DNA from: Rhodanobacter sp. ANJX3
Lineage (GTDB): Bacteria > Pseudomonadota > Gammaproteobacteria > Xanthomonadales > Rhodanobacteraceae
DNA: 64,000 bases
Reading direction: 5' to 3'
Assembly: GCF_014200755.1 (NCBI RefSeq)
Contig: NZ_JACHCM010000001.1
Coordinates: 1-64,000 of the forward strand
The translations under genes and the position numbers were made by a program. Below, in pieces: positions 35,361 through 44,288 of this stretch (position 1 is the stretch's first letter; each line of letters starts with the position of its first letter). The notes under the pieces were generated by a model. The model ran no database searches. It was given only the letters and a program-made list of their open reading frames with translations, and had not been told where the DNA came from.

Positions 35361-37067
35361 ATGTCTGTGTCCCCGCCCGACGTGGAGGTCATGCGTTACT
35401 TGGTGGCGCAAGGCTTTACCTACGTCGCGCGTCGCCATGGCGCCGTGCGATTTCGAGGCCCATTGAAATGCAGGCAAGGACCGATTCAGGTCGATCTGAG
35501 CATTTCGGACTGGGATTTTATTTCGTATCCAACAATCCGATTGCGCGATCGGCCGGCGGCTTTGGAGGGTGTTCAGGCGCACATAAGCGCAAGCAATGGT
35601 CTTTGTTATTACACCCAGGGGTCCGTGGTGCTTGATCGGTATGACCCGATCAGCGCTGTGGCCCAATGCTTGGCTCAAGCGACGCACGTGCTGGACGAGT
35701 TGGCGCTCAACCCGGATTACCGACGCGCTGAACTCACCCGTGAGTATTTGGCTAATTGGTCAGTCGCCCAAACACCTGGACCGTTGCCAGTGGTCAAGGC
35801 CGGCGTTTCAGTACTTAGCACCCATGTGCGTATGGCCGCGATCGGAGCAAGGTTCCTGATTTTTGCGGATGACCTTCAAGAGTTGGAAGCTATTTCCGGT
35901 GCTTTGGACGAGTCGTTGACTGATTACGGTTCGGGAGCGGCCTGGGTGCTTCGCACGCCCCAATGGCCGCCGATGAGCCAGTCTTTTCCCAAGGATGTGC
36001 GGTCGTTATTTGCTTGGCTGAAGGCTTGGGACAAGAACTTGTCCGGCAACTTTCAGAACCGCTTGGGTCATGATCGTGAATATCTGAAACGTGCCAACCT
36101 TTATCTCGTAGTCGAAAGTCCGGCAGGGTGGCTTGGTGTGTGTGTTCCCCTCGGGAGCGAGACTACCCGTTTGCTGGGCAAACGAAATCCATCCGCTTAC
36201 CGGCAGTACATGCATGCCAAGGGGAAGACCCAGCCCGTTACGCGTCTTTCGGTGATTGACTGGAGCGCAGCGTTTGTCCACTCCCGAAACCTCACGTTTC
36301 AGGATTTGACGGATAAGCGGATCACGTTGATTGGCTGTGGCGCAATTGGCAGTCACTTGGCCGAAGCACTGGTGCGATTGGGAGCAGGGCAAGGAAAGCG
36401 CGGCCGGCTTCGTATCATTGATCCCGACTTGATGGGTTCCGAAAACTTGGGGCGGCATGCCCTGGGTTACCCGTCGCTGTTTCAAGAAAAAAGCATCGCC
36501 ATGGAGCACGAGCTAAAGCGAACATTTCCATTGGCGAAAGTGGTGGGGGTCGTCGGCAATGCTTTGGCGGTGAGCGACCTTTTTGAAGGCGACCTGGTTA
36601 TCGATGCTACGGGTGAGGAGGCACTCAGTGAGGCTATCAACGCGCGCCACTTAAAAGCGGGTGCCGCAGCGGGCCCGATGCTCTATGTTCGGATTTCGGG
36701 CACGGGTGGTGCCGTGCAATCACTGTGGGTGGATCCTGAAAAGGGTGCGTGCTTTCGTTGTCTTCGCACAAACGTTCCCCAAGGTCATCGAGCCGAACGG
36801 TTTCCGATTGAAAAAAGCGACGACGCGGTTTGGGTCATGAAAGGCTGTCATGCCGTAACTCTCTATGCGGTCTCTGCTCCCATGCACGCGGCGGCATTGG
36901 CCGCGGACGTGGTTGCCGATTGGCTCAAAGGCGACGTCTCCCCGCGTCTTCGCGTGGTAGTGAGGCCAGGTGCCGACGTCCATCCGGTCAAAAGCCAAAA
37001 TCCTAAACGGCTAGAGAACTGCCCGGCTTGCAGCCCCGTCATCGCCGCACTGCGAAAGGCTGGTTGA
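35361..37067 (+). CDS. cap2: Cap2: E2-E1 ubiquitin-transfer-like fusion
   Basis: A protein of 568 residues that primes the CD-NTase by joining its C-terminus to targets. The N-terminal E2-like domain has Cys82 in SNGLCYYTQG as the likely catalytic residue. A linker domain follows. The E1/ThiF domain has the nucleotide-binding loop GCGAIG (325-330) and Asp-ending strand RIIDPD. The probable E1 catalytic Cys is 496 in MKGCHAVT. Two Cys pairs (464/467 and 554/557) probably bind structural zinc. It starts 5 bases after the CD-NTase stop. Confidence 0.9.
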   Translation: MSVSPPDVEVMRYLVAQGFTYVARRHGAVRFRGPLKCRQGPIQVDLSISDWDFISYPTIRLRDRPAALEGVQAHISASNGLCYYTQGSVVLDRYDPISAVAQCLAQATHVLDELALNPDYRRAELTREYLANWSVAQTPGPLPVVKAGVSVLSTHVRMAAIGARFLIFADDLQELEAISGALDESLTDYGSGAAWVLRTPQWPPMSQSFPKDVRSLFAWLKAWDKNLSGNFQNRLGHDREYLKRANLYLVVESPAGWLGVCVPLGSETTRLLGKRNPSAYRQYMHAKGKTQPVTRLSVIDWSAAFVHSRNLTFQDLTDKRITLIGCGAIGSHLAEALVRLGAGQGKRGRLRIIDPDLMGSENLGRHALGYPSLFQEKSIAMEHELKRTFPLAKVVGVVGNALAVSDLFEGDLVIDATGEEALSEAINARHLKAGAAAGPMLYVRISGTGGAVQSLWVDPEKGACFRCLRTNVPQGHRAERFPIEKSDDAVWVMKGCHAVTLYAVSAPMHAAALAADVVADWLKGDVSPRLRVVVRPGADVHPVKSQNPKRLENCPACSPVIAALRKAG

Positions 37068-37600
37068 TGGATGAGCGATTTGTTCTAGGTCAAGTAGACG
37101 AACCTGCCGCTTTGGTCTTTGCCAATCCAGTGATCGCCGACGGACTGGTGCTGATAGAAGGGAGCGTTCTATCCGTTATTGCTCGTTACCGACAATTGAC
37201 GAGGCATGCCCCCGAAGCGGGCGGCATTTTGCTGGGATGTCGGCGAGGCGCGCATCTGCACGTCACTCAACTCACTGTTCCCGGGCCTAAGGACGTGGCA
37301 ACGCGCGTTTCGTTCGAGCGAAAAGATCGATGCCATCAACAGCAGGCCCTGCGAGCGTGGGAGCAATCAGGGCATACCGTAGATTATTTGGGGGAATGGC
37401 ACACGCACCCCGAGCGTTCCCCGACCCCGTCCCCTACCGATCGGCGCGCTTGGGCTGAGATCCTGCAAAAGCGAAACGAGCCTCATGCATTCCTCATTGC
37501 TGGAACTGAGGTGGTGCTTTGGGCAGGCTGCGCGATTATGGGCGCCTTAGCGCGACTAACGCCTATAGATATTACTGATCGGTCAACTTCGCCTTTGTGA
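37067..37600 (+). CDS. cap3: Cap3: JAB/JAMM isopeptidase
   Basis: A protein of 177 residues with the JAMM zinc protease set: Glu50 in EAGGILLG and His112, His114 and Asp125 in EWHTHPERSPTPSPTD. In type II CBASS it removes the CD-NTase from its conjugates and so opposes Cap2. The ATG shares one base with the Cap2 stop (TGATG). Nothing is missing from the active site. It is the last gene of the operon. Confidence 0.9.
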   Translation: MDERFVLGQVDEPAALVFANPVIADGLVLIEGSVLSVIARYRQLTRHAPEAGGILLGCRRGAHLHVTQLTVPGPKDVATRVSFERKDRCHQQQALRAWEQSGHTVDYLGEWHTHPERSPTPSPTDRRAWAEILQKRNEPHAFLIAGTEVVLWAGCAIMGALARLTPIDITDRSTSPL

Positions 37601-37644
37601 GCCGGCCTGAGCATGGCTAGATAAGCACTTGTTTGCTCTGATCC

Positions 37645-37774
37645 ACGTTCGCCAGACCGAGCCATCACCCGCGAGCTTAAAGATGCCTTACAGCTCCATC
37701 GGCGCGCGACTGCTAGACCACGTGGTGGTGGGCGCCGGTTTGCCGGTGAGCGTGGCGGCAAGGGGCTGATGTAA
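37645..37774 (+). pseudogene. 3' remnant of a radC gene
   Basis: A diverged copy of the last 40 or so codons of radC (compare 32026-32154). ITRELKDALQL is readable, then an extra base shifts the frame, after which IGARLLDHVVVGAGLPVSVAARG is readable in the next frame. DNA identity is roughly three quarters by eye, so it is not a recent duplicate of the intact radC. It lies directly after the CBASS operon. Confidence 0.85.
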
Positions 37775-37923
37775 ACGAAACTTCTTGGGTTCGGCAACGT
37801 GTACGCCTGAGAGCGTGCAGTATATGGGACGGTATTCGTCCTTCCCTATGTTTGCCAAATTCTGCATTGCACTGGAAAACGCGAGCCAGCAGTAGCTAAC
37901 CGAGATGTCGAACGAGGCTTAGT

Positions 37924-38637
37924 TCAAGCATCGATAAATTCAACGAAGCGTTTACCGAAATCGGTTAACGTCATGGTGATGAAGTTAGGGCCACTGGCTG
38001 AAGATGACGCCCCAACTGGAACGGCGATCACCCCCCATGACTGAAGGTCCCGAGTTACACGTGCGATCAATCCAGTATCCGTTCCTTTGGGGACATACGC
38101 CTTCACTTTATCGAAATAGCTGTTTTGAACACTGCGCTCGCCGGCGTTAAATCCTTTGATTATTTGAGGGGTGAGTGATTTGAAATAGGGCAAAAGTTTC
38201 AAATGAACACCGGTCATGCCAGCGAGCGTCGCCATAAACATTTGCTGCATTGCTTCGTCTGGAGCGGCATCGAGTGCTCCACTGATCACGGCCTGTTTGA
38301 TGGCTCTGAGCTTTTCAGCGTCGGCGGTTCGTGTCGCCATAGATGCTGCGGTGAACAATGTCGAGACAAAGGCTTCATCGTTGATCAAGTCTTCTTGCGA
38401 CCGGAAGACCTTATCCTGAAGAGAGTTTATCGCTTCCATCATGAGCTCAATTGCTCGTCGTTGCCTTCGCTCAAAGGGCGATTTCACAAAGGCATGGAAA
38501 GCTTCTCCGATGGCGCCTCCAACAAGCGGTATGGCTTGGACGCCAATCGAAATCACTCGATAAATCTTGTCTGTCTCAGACTCAACGATTGGTTCGACAA
38601 GGTCCATCGTCAGCTTCTTTTCGCCCTGATCGCTCAT
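37924..38637 (-). CDS. hypothetical protein with glycine-rich hydrophobic helix
   Basis: A protein of 237 residues. A hydrophobic, Gly-containing stretch (YRVISIGVQAIPLVGGAIGEAFHAFV) lies at about residues 26-51 and is followed by a basic FERRQRRAIELMMEAI helix, as in proteins that can insert into membranes. The middle is helical. The end (IARVTRDLQSWGVIAVPV, then FITMTLTDFGKRFVEFI) looks like a winged helix. The ATG overlaps the upstream stop as ATGA. Function unknown; cargo next to CBASS in an island makes a defence role possible. Confidence 0.6.
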   Translation of the reverse strand: MSDQGEKKLTMDLVEPIVESETDKIYRVISIGVQAIPLVGGAIGEAFHAFVKSPFERRQRRAIELMMEAINSLQDKVFRSQEDLINDEAFVSTLFTAASMATRTADAEKLRAIKQAVISGALDAAPDEAMQQMFMATLAGMTGVHLKLLPYFKSLTPQIIKGFNAGERSVQNSYFDKVKAYVPKGTDTGLIARVTRDLQSWGVIAVPVGASSSASGPNFITMTLTDFGKRFVEFIDA

Positions 38638-38888
38638 ACCGCCTGCCGGATGCCGAATACTGAGTTGGGGCGAGTGTGGCTCCGCCAATTGAATTTTGCA
38701 CTTCGTTCGCACACAAGACAGTTGGTAATCGGGAGCTTGGCGGCTCTAAGCTCGATCAAATCGTAGGCTGTGGAACCTATGGCGCTCGACACATAAATGA
38801 GCGCACCATGACGTTGGGGGAATGGTCCAGCTGCGCTTGAGAGCCCGTCTGGGGCAATTCGACACTCAAGCGCTAGCGTTGTCACCAA
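38634..38888 (-). CDS. small hypothetical protein coupled to the next gene
   Basis: A frame of 84 codons with TTG or GTG start (38888 or 38885) and no clear ribosome-binding site. It ends in ATGA overlapping the start of 37924-38637, which is the main reason to think it is translated. The C-terminal half is rich in Arg, Asn and Cys (LPITNCLVCERSAKFNWRS). It may be a fragment of a longer ancestral gene. It diverges from the methyltransferase fragment. Confidence 0.4.
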   Translation of the reverse strand: MVTTLALECRIAPDGLSSAAGPFPQRHGALIYVSSAIGSTAYDLIELRAAKLPITNCLVCERSAKFNWRSHTRPNSVFGIRQAV

Positions 38889-38937
38889 TGGGCTGCGGAT
38901 ACTATTTCATCTGGAAGAGAACACGGGGAACAAGGGA

Positions 38938-39435
38938 ATGAGGTGGAAACGATGGCTAGAAGATCTCCGGCGCAGCTTTATTGTGGAATCCATCCGAAGT
39001 GATGAGCGAAGCGCGGGTGGAATTTTGCTGGGGCACGATATGAACTGGGCCTTTTGGAATGGCATAGGCGGTGGTCAGGCTGATTTCGACGAGCCCAGCG
39101 GAAATCTCTCTCCACGGGACCGAGCGATGCTTTATGAGTATCTCAACCAAAAAGCCCATGTAGATGAGCTTATCCACGCATTTGACAAATTCGCGCAACC
39201 CGTAAATGTGGCTCGGGGAGCAACCATTGTCGACATCGGATGTGGACCCTTCACTTTTGGGCCTGCCTTAGCCAACGTCTTGGGAAACGGCGTTTCTTTC
39301 CGATATTTTGGAGTTGATCGCGCAGCATCAATGCGTGCGCTGGGAAAAGAGCATGAGGCCAAATATGAGGCCAATGCACGTCTTAGTGTTGTTCCAACAC
39401 GACGTGTGCAAAGTCAACGCAAAGCTAAGCGTTGA
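38938..39435 (+). pseudogene. SAM-dependent methyltransferase, C-terminally truncated
   Basis: The N-terminus is normal with GGGGA 8 bases upstream. Motif I of class I methyltransferases is clear (ATIVDIGCGPFTFGPAL), followed by the acidic end of strand 2 (FGVDRAA). After about 39395 the sequence turns into a basic non-homologous tail (PTRRVQSQRKAKR) and stops at 165 residues. The catalytic and substrate half is therefore gone. The break falls where the mobilisation region begins. Confidence 0.65.
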
Positions 39436-39742
39436 AGCCAGCAGCCTCAAGCAGAAATGGCGCAATGCCCACGTCAGCAGTGGCCTGGAGGCAATTTCAG
39501 AAAGTCTTGTGGTGCGGCATTTTGCTCAAAATGCCCCGAACCCACGTTACTGTGATGTACATCACATTATTCAATCTTGACTTGCTTTAAGCGCTTGACG
39601 AAGACAAAAGAACTGCTTCCATGTTTGCGTGGGGGCGAGCAGACGCTGGGTGTCAGGTCGGCGGCCACTTCGGTGTTCTTCGGTCAAGGATGACCATTCA
39701 ACGTTTTCCCCGAACCGGAAAGCGTCTCATCAGGATGATGAA
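39436..39742. other. relaxase leader region, oriT candidate
   Basis: About 300 bases between the methyltransferase fragment and the relaxase start, without a supported gene. In MobA/MobL-type elements the transfer origin normally lies just upstream of the relaxase, so oriT should be here. I could not assign the nick site by eye. The region holds a perfect CRP-like palindrome and a TTGACT -35-like box at 39577. Confidence 0.4.
39551..39566. promoter_or_regulatory. CRP/Clp-type palindrome
   Basis: TGTGATGTACATCACA is a perfect 16-bp palindrome and matches the CRP/Clp consensus TGTGA-N6-TCACA exactly. It lies 192-177 bases before the relaxase ATG, and 10 bases before a TTGACT box. It could put the mobilisation gene under Clp control. 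Function inferred. Confidence 0.6.
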
Positions 39743-41413
39743 ATGTCTCAACAGCATGCTCGCCCCCACCTCCAAACTCACTCTCGCGCTGCCGGCCACT
39801 CAGCGGTCGCCGGTGCCGCCTATCGCTTGGGCCTTCGTCTCTACGACGAACGTGCCCAACGCTGGCATGACTATCGGAAACGTGCCCTCGGCGAAGAAAT
39901 CGTCAGGGCTTTGACCATCGCCCCCGAGGGCTCGCCGGCATGGGCCACCGATCCCAGCGAACTCTGGAACCGTGTGGAGGCGGCGGAAAAACGGAAAGAC
40001 GCCCAGATCGCAAGAGATTTTCGGATACCGATTCCTTTCGGGCTGAGCGATGAAGAGGCTGGCGATCTAGCCGAAGAAATGTCTTGGTTCATCGTTAAGG
40101 CTCTGCATACACCTGTCTCTATGGGCCTGCATCGCGACGGCGAACTCGACGCGCTGGGCGAACTCAAGCCGCCAGAAAAACAGGGTTACCACGCCCATTT
40201 GTTTTTCCCGACACGAAAGCTTGAGCAGATAGAGGGTGCCGACGGCAACTCCGACTGGGGCCTCGGTGCAAAGTTTGTGGCGCTCGCCAACAAGAACTCC
40301 TCCGGCGCTTTTGTTGAAAGTTTGAATGCGAGGTGGGCGGAGCTGTCGAACAAATTCACGGCTGCCAACGGTCTGCCTGCTGACTACACGCATTTGAGTT
40401 ATGCGCGCCAGGGACTGGCTCTTGAGCCTCAGCCCAAGCTCGGGCGCGGCGCCGTGGCGCTCGAGCGCAAAGGCTTCTTCACCCAGAAGGGCGACGCCCT
40501 TCGAAACCACATTTTGGTCGCGTCCAAAGTTTATGAGGCCGCGCACTCGGTCGTGCTCGAAGTTCAAAAGGAACAGGCGATCGCCGATGCCATCCGCGAG
40601 CGAACGAACCCGGCTGCACGTGCGGCGCGTCTGGCAGCCGAAGCGGCGGTCGCGGCGACGATGCCAAAAAGTGAGCCATCGGTGGAAGGTCCGCCTGCGC
40701 CGGCGAAACCTTTAGAGAAGCCGCCACTGACTTCGCCGGCCGGTTCCCTAGTCGCTCGCTTCCATGCCGCGGCACCGGCGCCGACGTCACCGGAAGAGCG
40801 GGAGCGGTTTGCCCGGGCAATGAAAATCGTGCGCATCGTCGAGCGTGTGCTGGCAGCGTTCGCGCTGCTCGCGGAACGTTTCCGGCGCCACACCGATGAC
40901 CGTAACCGGCGGATGGCCGCGAAACTGGACGTTTCGTTTCAGCTTGATTCGGCCAGGGCCGAACGCGCTGCGGTGGAGGAAAAGTTGAAAAACTGGGAAA
41001 CGGCACATCGCTGGCGCATGGCCACAGCAAAAGCTTTCACGGTCGGAGGGGGAGGGATGCCACGCGTGTGGCGCGCCCTGACGGAACAGGTAGAAAGCAT
41101 CAATCGGCGGGTTCAAAGTCTGAAGTCAGCAGTTCGCTCTCACGAGGCGCACCTGGAGCGGTTTGCGAATGAGGAGGTTGCCATGAAGGCAAAACGCGAG
41201 GAGAACGAGCAGCGGCTGGAAGCGGCGGTGGTCGCGTTCGCGTCACTGACCCCAGCCTTGACCGATCCGCTGTTGGCGGCTTCTGATGAGGTTGAGCGGG
41301 GACTTATCAAGGGGGTGTTGCCGGAGGCGGTGTTGGCGCCGGTCCCGGTGATTGAGGTGCCGGAGCAGGAGGCGGCACGGTTGCGGCCGGCGGCGCTGCG
41401 CTCGCATCCGTGA
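39743..41413 (+). CDS. mobL: MobA/MobL (MOBQ) relaxase
   Basis: A protein of 556 residues. The N-terminus has the MOBQ pattern: HSRAAGHSAVAGAAYRLG, LYDERAQRWHDYRKR, and the metal-binding motif with HAHLFFPTR (usually HxHxxxxxR). The C-terminal half has long coiled-coil helices (LDSARAERAAVEEKLKNWE) and low-complexity Pro/Ala. It would nick at oriT and lead transfer when another element supplies the mating channel; no coupling or type IV secretion genes are present. The ATG at 39743 has AGGA upstream. An upstream frame from 39629 is less likely. Confidence 0.88.
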   Translation: MSQQHARPHLQTHSRAAGHSAVAGAAYRLGLRLYDERAQRWHDYRKRALGEEIVRALTIAPEGSPAWATDPSELWNRVEAAEKRKDAQIARDFRIPIPFGLSDEEAGDLAEEMSWFIVKALHTPVSMGLHRDGELDALGELKPPEKQGYHAHLFFPTRKLEQIEGADGNSDWGLGAKFVALANKNSSGAFVESLNARWAELSNKFTAANGLPADYTHLSYARQGLALEPQPKLGRGAVALERKGFFTQKGDALRNHILVASKVYEAAHSVVLEVQKEQAIADAIRERTNPAARAARLAAEAAVAATMPKSEPSVEGPPAPAKPLEKPPLTSPAGSLVARFHAAAPAPTSPEERERFARAMKIVRIVERVLAAFALLAERFRRHTDDRNRRMAAKLDVSFQLDSARAERAAVEEKLKNWETAHRWRMATAKAFTVGGGGMPRVWRALTEQVESINRRVQSLKSAVRSHEAHLERFANEEVAMKAKREENEQRLEAAVVAFASLTPALTDPLLAASDEVERGLIKGVLPEAVLAPVPVIEVPEQEAARLRPAALRSHP

Positions 41414-41565
41414 CGTTCCCTGGGCTACTGGAAAGCCTTTGTTGCAAGCCAAGCTGATGACATCAGAGCGATGCAACGGAGAGGGAAGGAGGGGGAACTC
41501 ACCGTTGTCTCCTTGAGTCCCGCCACGCGCTGCCGATAATCCATCTTACTCAAGGGGAGCGACCA

Positions 41566-42006
41566 ATGAAGCAAAGTTACAAACGCCGCAATTTCTCAAA
41601 CAGCCAAGAGCATCTAGAGCTGCAAGAACGTCAACGGTCGGAACAGCACTGGTCCGATTTTCTCAACGCAACATTGGGTGTTCTCGGTTTTCCTTTGGGG
41701 TTGACATGTCTGACGACCAAAACGCCTTCCATCAATGCCGCATTATCTGTCGTTTTTCTACTTGCAATTTGGTTCAATAACCGGCGCCTGATGCCAAAGC
41801 ATTTTCGAGAGCCATCCAAAAGTAAACACATTTGGCGGACTTGGCGAAACAACTCGAAGTTCTGGTTGGGCACGGCTCCCGCTTTGCTGGGATATTTTTA
41901 CTTGTGTTTTGTCGCTGCAAGTCAACCGATCGCACTCACATGCACCAGGAGCCATCAGTGTCAGTGGTTTGTCGACGGAGTAAGCCATTATGTGGGCTCT
42001 CCCTAG
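41566..42006 (+). CDS. small membrane protein
   Basis: A protein of 146 residues. Three hydrophobic segments are visible (FLNATLGVLGFPLGLTCL, AALSVVFLLAIWF, and FWLGTAPALLGYFYLCFVAA) separated by a basic loop (RRLMPKHFREPSKSKHIWRTWRNN). A Cys pair lies in the final segment. The ATG follows AAGGGGAGCGACC. It precedes the nuclease-like gene by 167 bases in the same direction. No family recognised. Confidence 0.6.
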   Translation: MKQSYKRRNFSNSQEHLELQERQRSEQHWSDFLNATLGVLGFPLGLTCLTTKTPSINAALSVVFLLAIWFNNRRLMPKHFREPSKSKHIWRTWRNNSKFWLGTAPALLGYFYLCFVAASQPIALTCTRSHQCQWFVDGVSHYVGSP

Positions 42007-42173
42007 CCTGAGCTCGAAATCTCGAATTTCGTCGGAATGTCTGGTCTTTTACCGCCTGTAACGTCGCTGGTTGCGTTTAACCAACCTATGATCATTTGCG
42101 ATCCGCACATCATCCTTTGGTCGGTCTTGACAGCACCATTTCACTCACTTCAATCGCATTGGCACCACAGACC

Positions 42174-43712
42174 ATGATCAGTTCGGACGCTTTGGGAAAG
42201 TTGGGAGAGCAAAAATTTGGAGGCTGGTGTGCGGAGGAAGGCCTTACGTTCAACAAATCGGATTGGGACCGTGCAGGCTGGGACTTTACGCTGGATTTTG
42301 AGATGGGCTCTTCCCCGGGGATCACGTTGGATCATCGGCCTGGCGCCCATAGGTGTTTGATTCAGGTCAAAACGGTTGGTCATAAAAAGAACGCGATTCG
42401 CCTTCGCCTAGATATGGCAGAGCGCTTGGCCAAGGACTCTGGACCGTCTTTCGTCGTTGCTCTTCGGGTAAACGAGGCTTTTGAGGTAACTGCGCTCCAT
42501 GTCTTGCCAATGCTGGATGATCGGCTGGCACCTGTCCTAAAGCGGCTGAGAGAGGCGAGTATCAATGAAGGCGGTTCACTCGCGAAGAAGACAATCACTT
42601 TCCCACTGACGCCTGACACGAAAATCGGCATCTCCGGACGTGATATGAAGTCCGCCCTTACGAGCCACGTTGGGTCGGACTTTCATTCATACGTAATGCG
42701 CAAGCAAGCGCAAATGAAAAGCTTGGGCTACGAGGAGCGTCCTTTTGCAGGCACCTTCACGCTTGCCCCGGAGCTTCAAAATGACTTTGAGAAGATGTTT
42801 CTGGGACATGAGGGACGTGTAGAGGTGGGTGCCATGGAGATCACCCACACGCGGTTCGGCCTGAGCGAAGTTACAGCAGGGCCAGAATCAGCGGTGCTCT
42901 CCCTTAAGCCTCAGCCATTCGACAAGTGCACGGTTACGTTCCGCCCCGTGGATGGATCCCCACTTGTCTTTGATGGCGACGTTTACCTTTTGCCGCCACC
43001 CTTTGGGCAAAAGATGCGAGTGCATCTGAAGTTGTTCGATCTGATGCTGGTCGCGGAGAGTCTCGATCAGCTGAGCCTTTCGTTTGACCTGCCCAACAAG
43101 ATTGCCACCCCACATGAGTGGCAGAAGTTCTGGTCGGCCATGAAGACCCTGCAGCAACCCAAAACTTCGATTGAGTTAACCTTTCAGACAAAGTCTCTAG
43201 ACAACGAAATGAGGCTAGATGGGTCTGCCGCAGGCCTTGATTTTGAGGCCGTGGAGCGAGCATGCGACATATCTGCTGTTCTTGACCGGATTGCTCAGCG
43301 CGCAGCATGGAGGCCAAACGTCGAACTGTCGTGGCGTAACATTTTGGAACATAAGGACTGGTTTGAATTCATCGACGAAATTGTCTCAGGCCAACTTACG
43401 TCGTGGACCTATTCGGCTAGGTCTGAGGTAAAGCCGGAAACTTCTGACCCAGTCACTGTGGCATTTGTTTGCTACGTTCCTGTTGGAGAGCATGTTCTGG
43501 TGTGCGCCTCTATTGCCGAAATGAAGTGCGAATCATTTGGTGAAAGATTGAATTGCAGCTTCGACGACATTCGTCTGATGAAGTCCGCGGTGGTGAAATC
43601 TGATGGTGGGCTGCATGCCTTTTTAGATCGTTTCCTGCGAGACGAAAAACTAAAAAATCATGTCGTGATTGGGCCCAATACAGGATCGCAGCGAATGCTC
43701 GACTGTGCATAA
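42174..43712 (+). CDS. predicted PD-(D/E)XK nuclease-like protein, DUF4365 type
   Basis: A protein of 512 residues. The first 130 fit a DUF4365-like restriction-endonuclease fold: Glu12 in GKLGEQKFGGWCAEEG, Asp37 in RAGWDF, and Gln64-x-Lys66 in CLIQVKTV. The remaining 380 residues have no motif I recognise and contain many beta strands, possibly a target-recognition part. The start at 42174 was chosen because the E12 helix begins there; an ATG at 42096 is in frame. Likely island defence cargo. Confidence 0.68.
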   Translation: MISSDALGKLGEQKFGGWCAEEGLTFNKSDWDRAGWDFTLDFEMGSSPGITLDHRPGAHRCLIQVKTVGHKKNAIRLRLDMAERLAKDSGPSFVVALRVNEAFEVTALHVLPMLDDRLAPVLKRLREASINEGGSLAKKTITFPLTPDTKIGISGRDMKSALTSHVGSDFHSYVMRKQAQMKSLGYEERPFAGTFTLAPELQNDFEKMFLGHEGRVEVGAMEITHTRFGLSEVTAGPESAVLSLKPQPFDKCTVTFRPVDGSPLVFDGDVYLLPPPFGQKMRVHLKLFDLMLVAESLDQLSLSFDLPNKIATPHEWQKFWSAMKTLQQPKTSIELTFQTKSLDNEMRLDGSAAGLDFEAVERACDISAVLDRIAQRAAWRPNVELSWRNILEHKDWFEFIDEIVSGQLTSWTYSARSEVKPETSDPVTVAFVCYVPVGEHVLVCASIAEMKCESFGERLNCSFDDIRLMKSAVVKSDGGLHAFLDRFLRDEKLKNHVVIGPNTGSQRMLDCA

Positions 43713-43826
43713 CCGTCTGAGCTTGAAGTTTGCTCGTCAGCAGTGGCCGTTTGGGAGGCTGCCGTTTTTCACTTTGGCGAGTTGATTTAAATGACGTTTC
43801 CATCACTCAGACGAAAGGGGCGAACG

Positions 43827-44042
43827 ATGGCGAGAGTTACGTGGAATCCGAAAGGTTCGACCAACAGCAAAAACCTGTCTCCCATCGCATGGAGTTGTCT
43901 TGTGTCTATGAGAGAAGACGGCACCTTCGAGACGGACTTTAAAGGGGAGACCGGCTTTCAGATGATGAAGGCGGCCATGGAGACACTGCGCGCTATTGAT
44001 CGTGTGAGACGTGAGTCGGCCTACGACTTTGGAGCAGGGTAG
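43827..44042 (+). CDS. small hypothetical protein
   Basis: A protein of 71 residues with AAAGGGGCG before the ATG. The sequence MARVTWNPKGSTNSKNLSPIAWSC then FETDFKGETGFQMMKAAMETLRAIDR suggests a beta-hairpin followed by a helix. It lies 114 bases after the nuclease-like gene on the same strand and could be its partner. Nothing more can be said. Confidence 0.5.
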   Translation: MARVTWNPKGSTNSKNLSPIAWSCLVSMREDGTFETDFKGETGFQMMKAAMETLRAIDRVRRESAYDFGAG

Positions 44043-44288
44043 GGGCACATTCCTCATAGCTGGATCCCGACCAGCGCGCTAGTCCAGTTATGTAACCTCT
44101 CCTCCACCTTTGGCTTGCACTTCTCATGGGCTTGAAAGTCACCCCGCGCAAGGCGCTCTCGTCCACGTTGATACCGCTCTTCATCGGCCGAATAGCGACC
44201 GCCTCGGTTGCTGCTGTCATATTCCTGTTTCGCTTCCGGTGCCAACGATGGATACCAGATCTTTTCTGCGGATGCGACAGTTGTTGAG

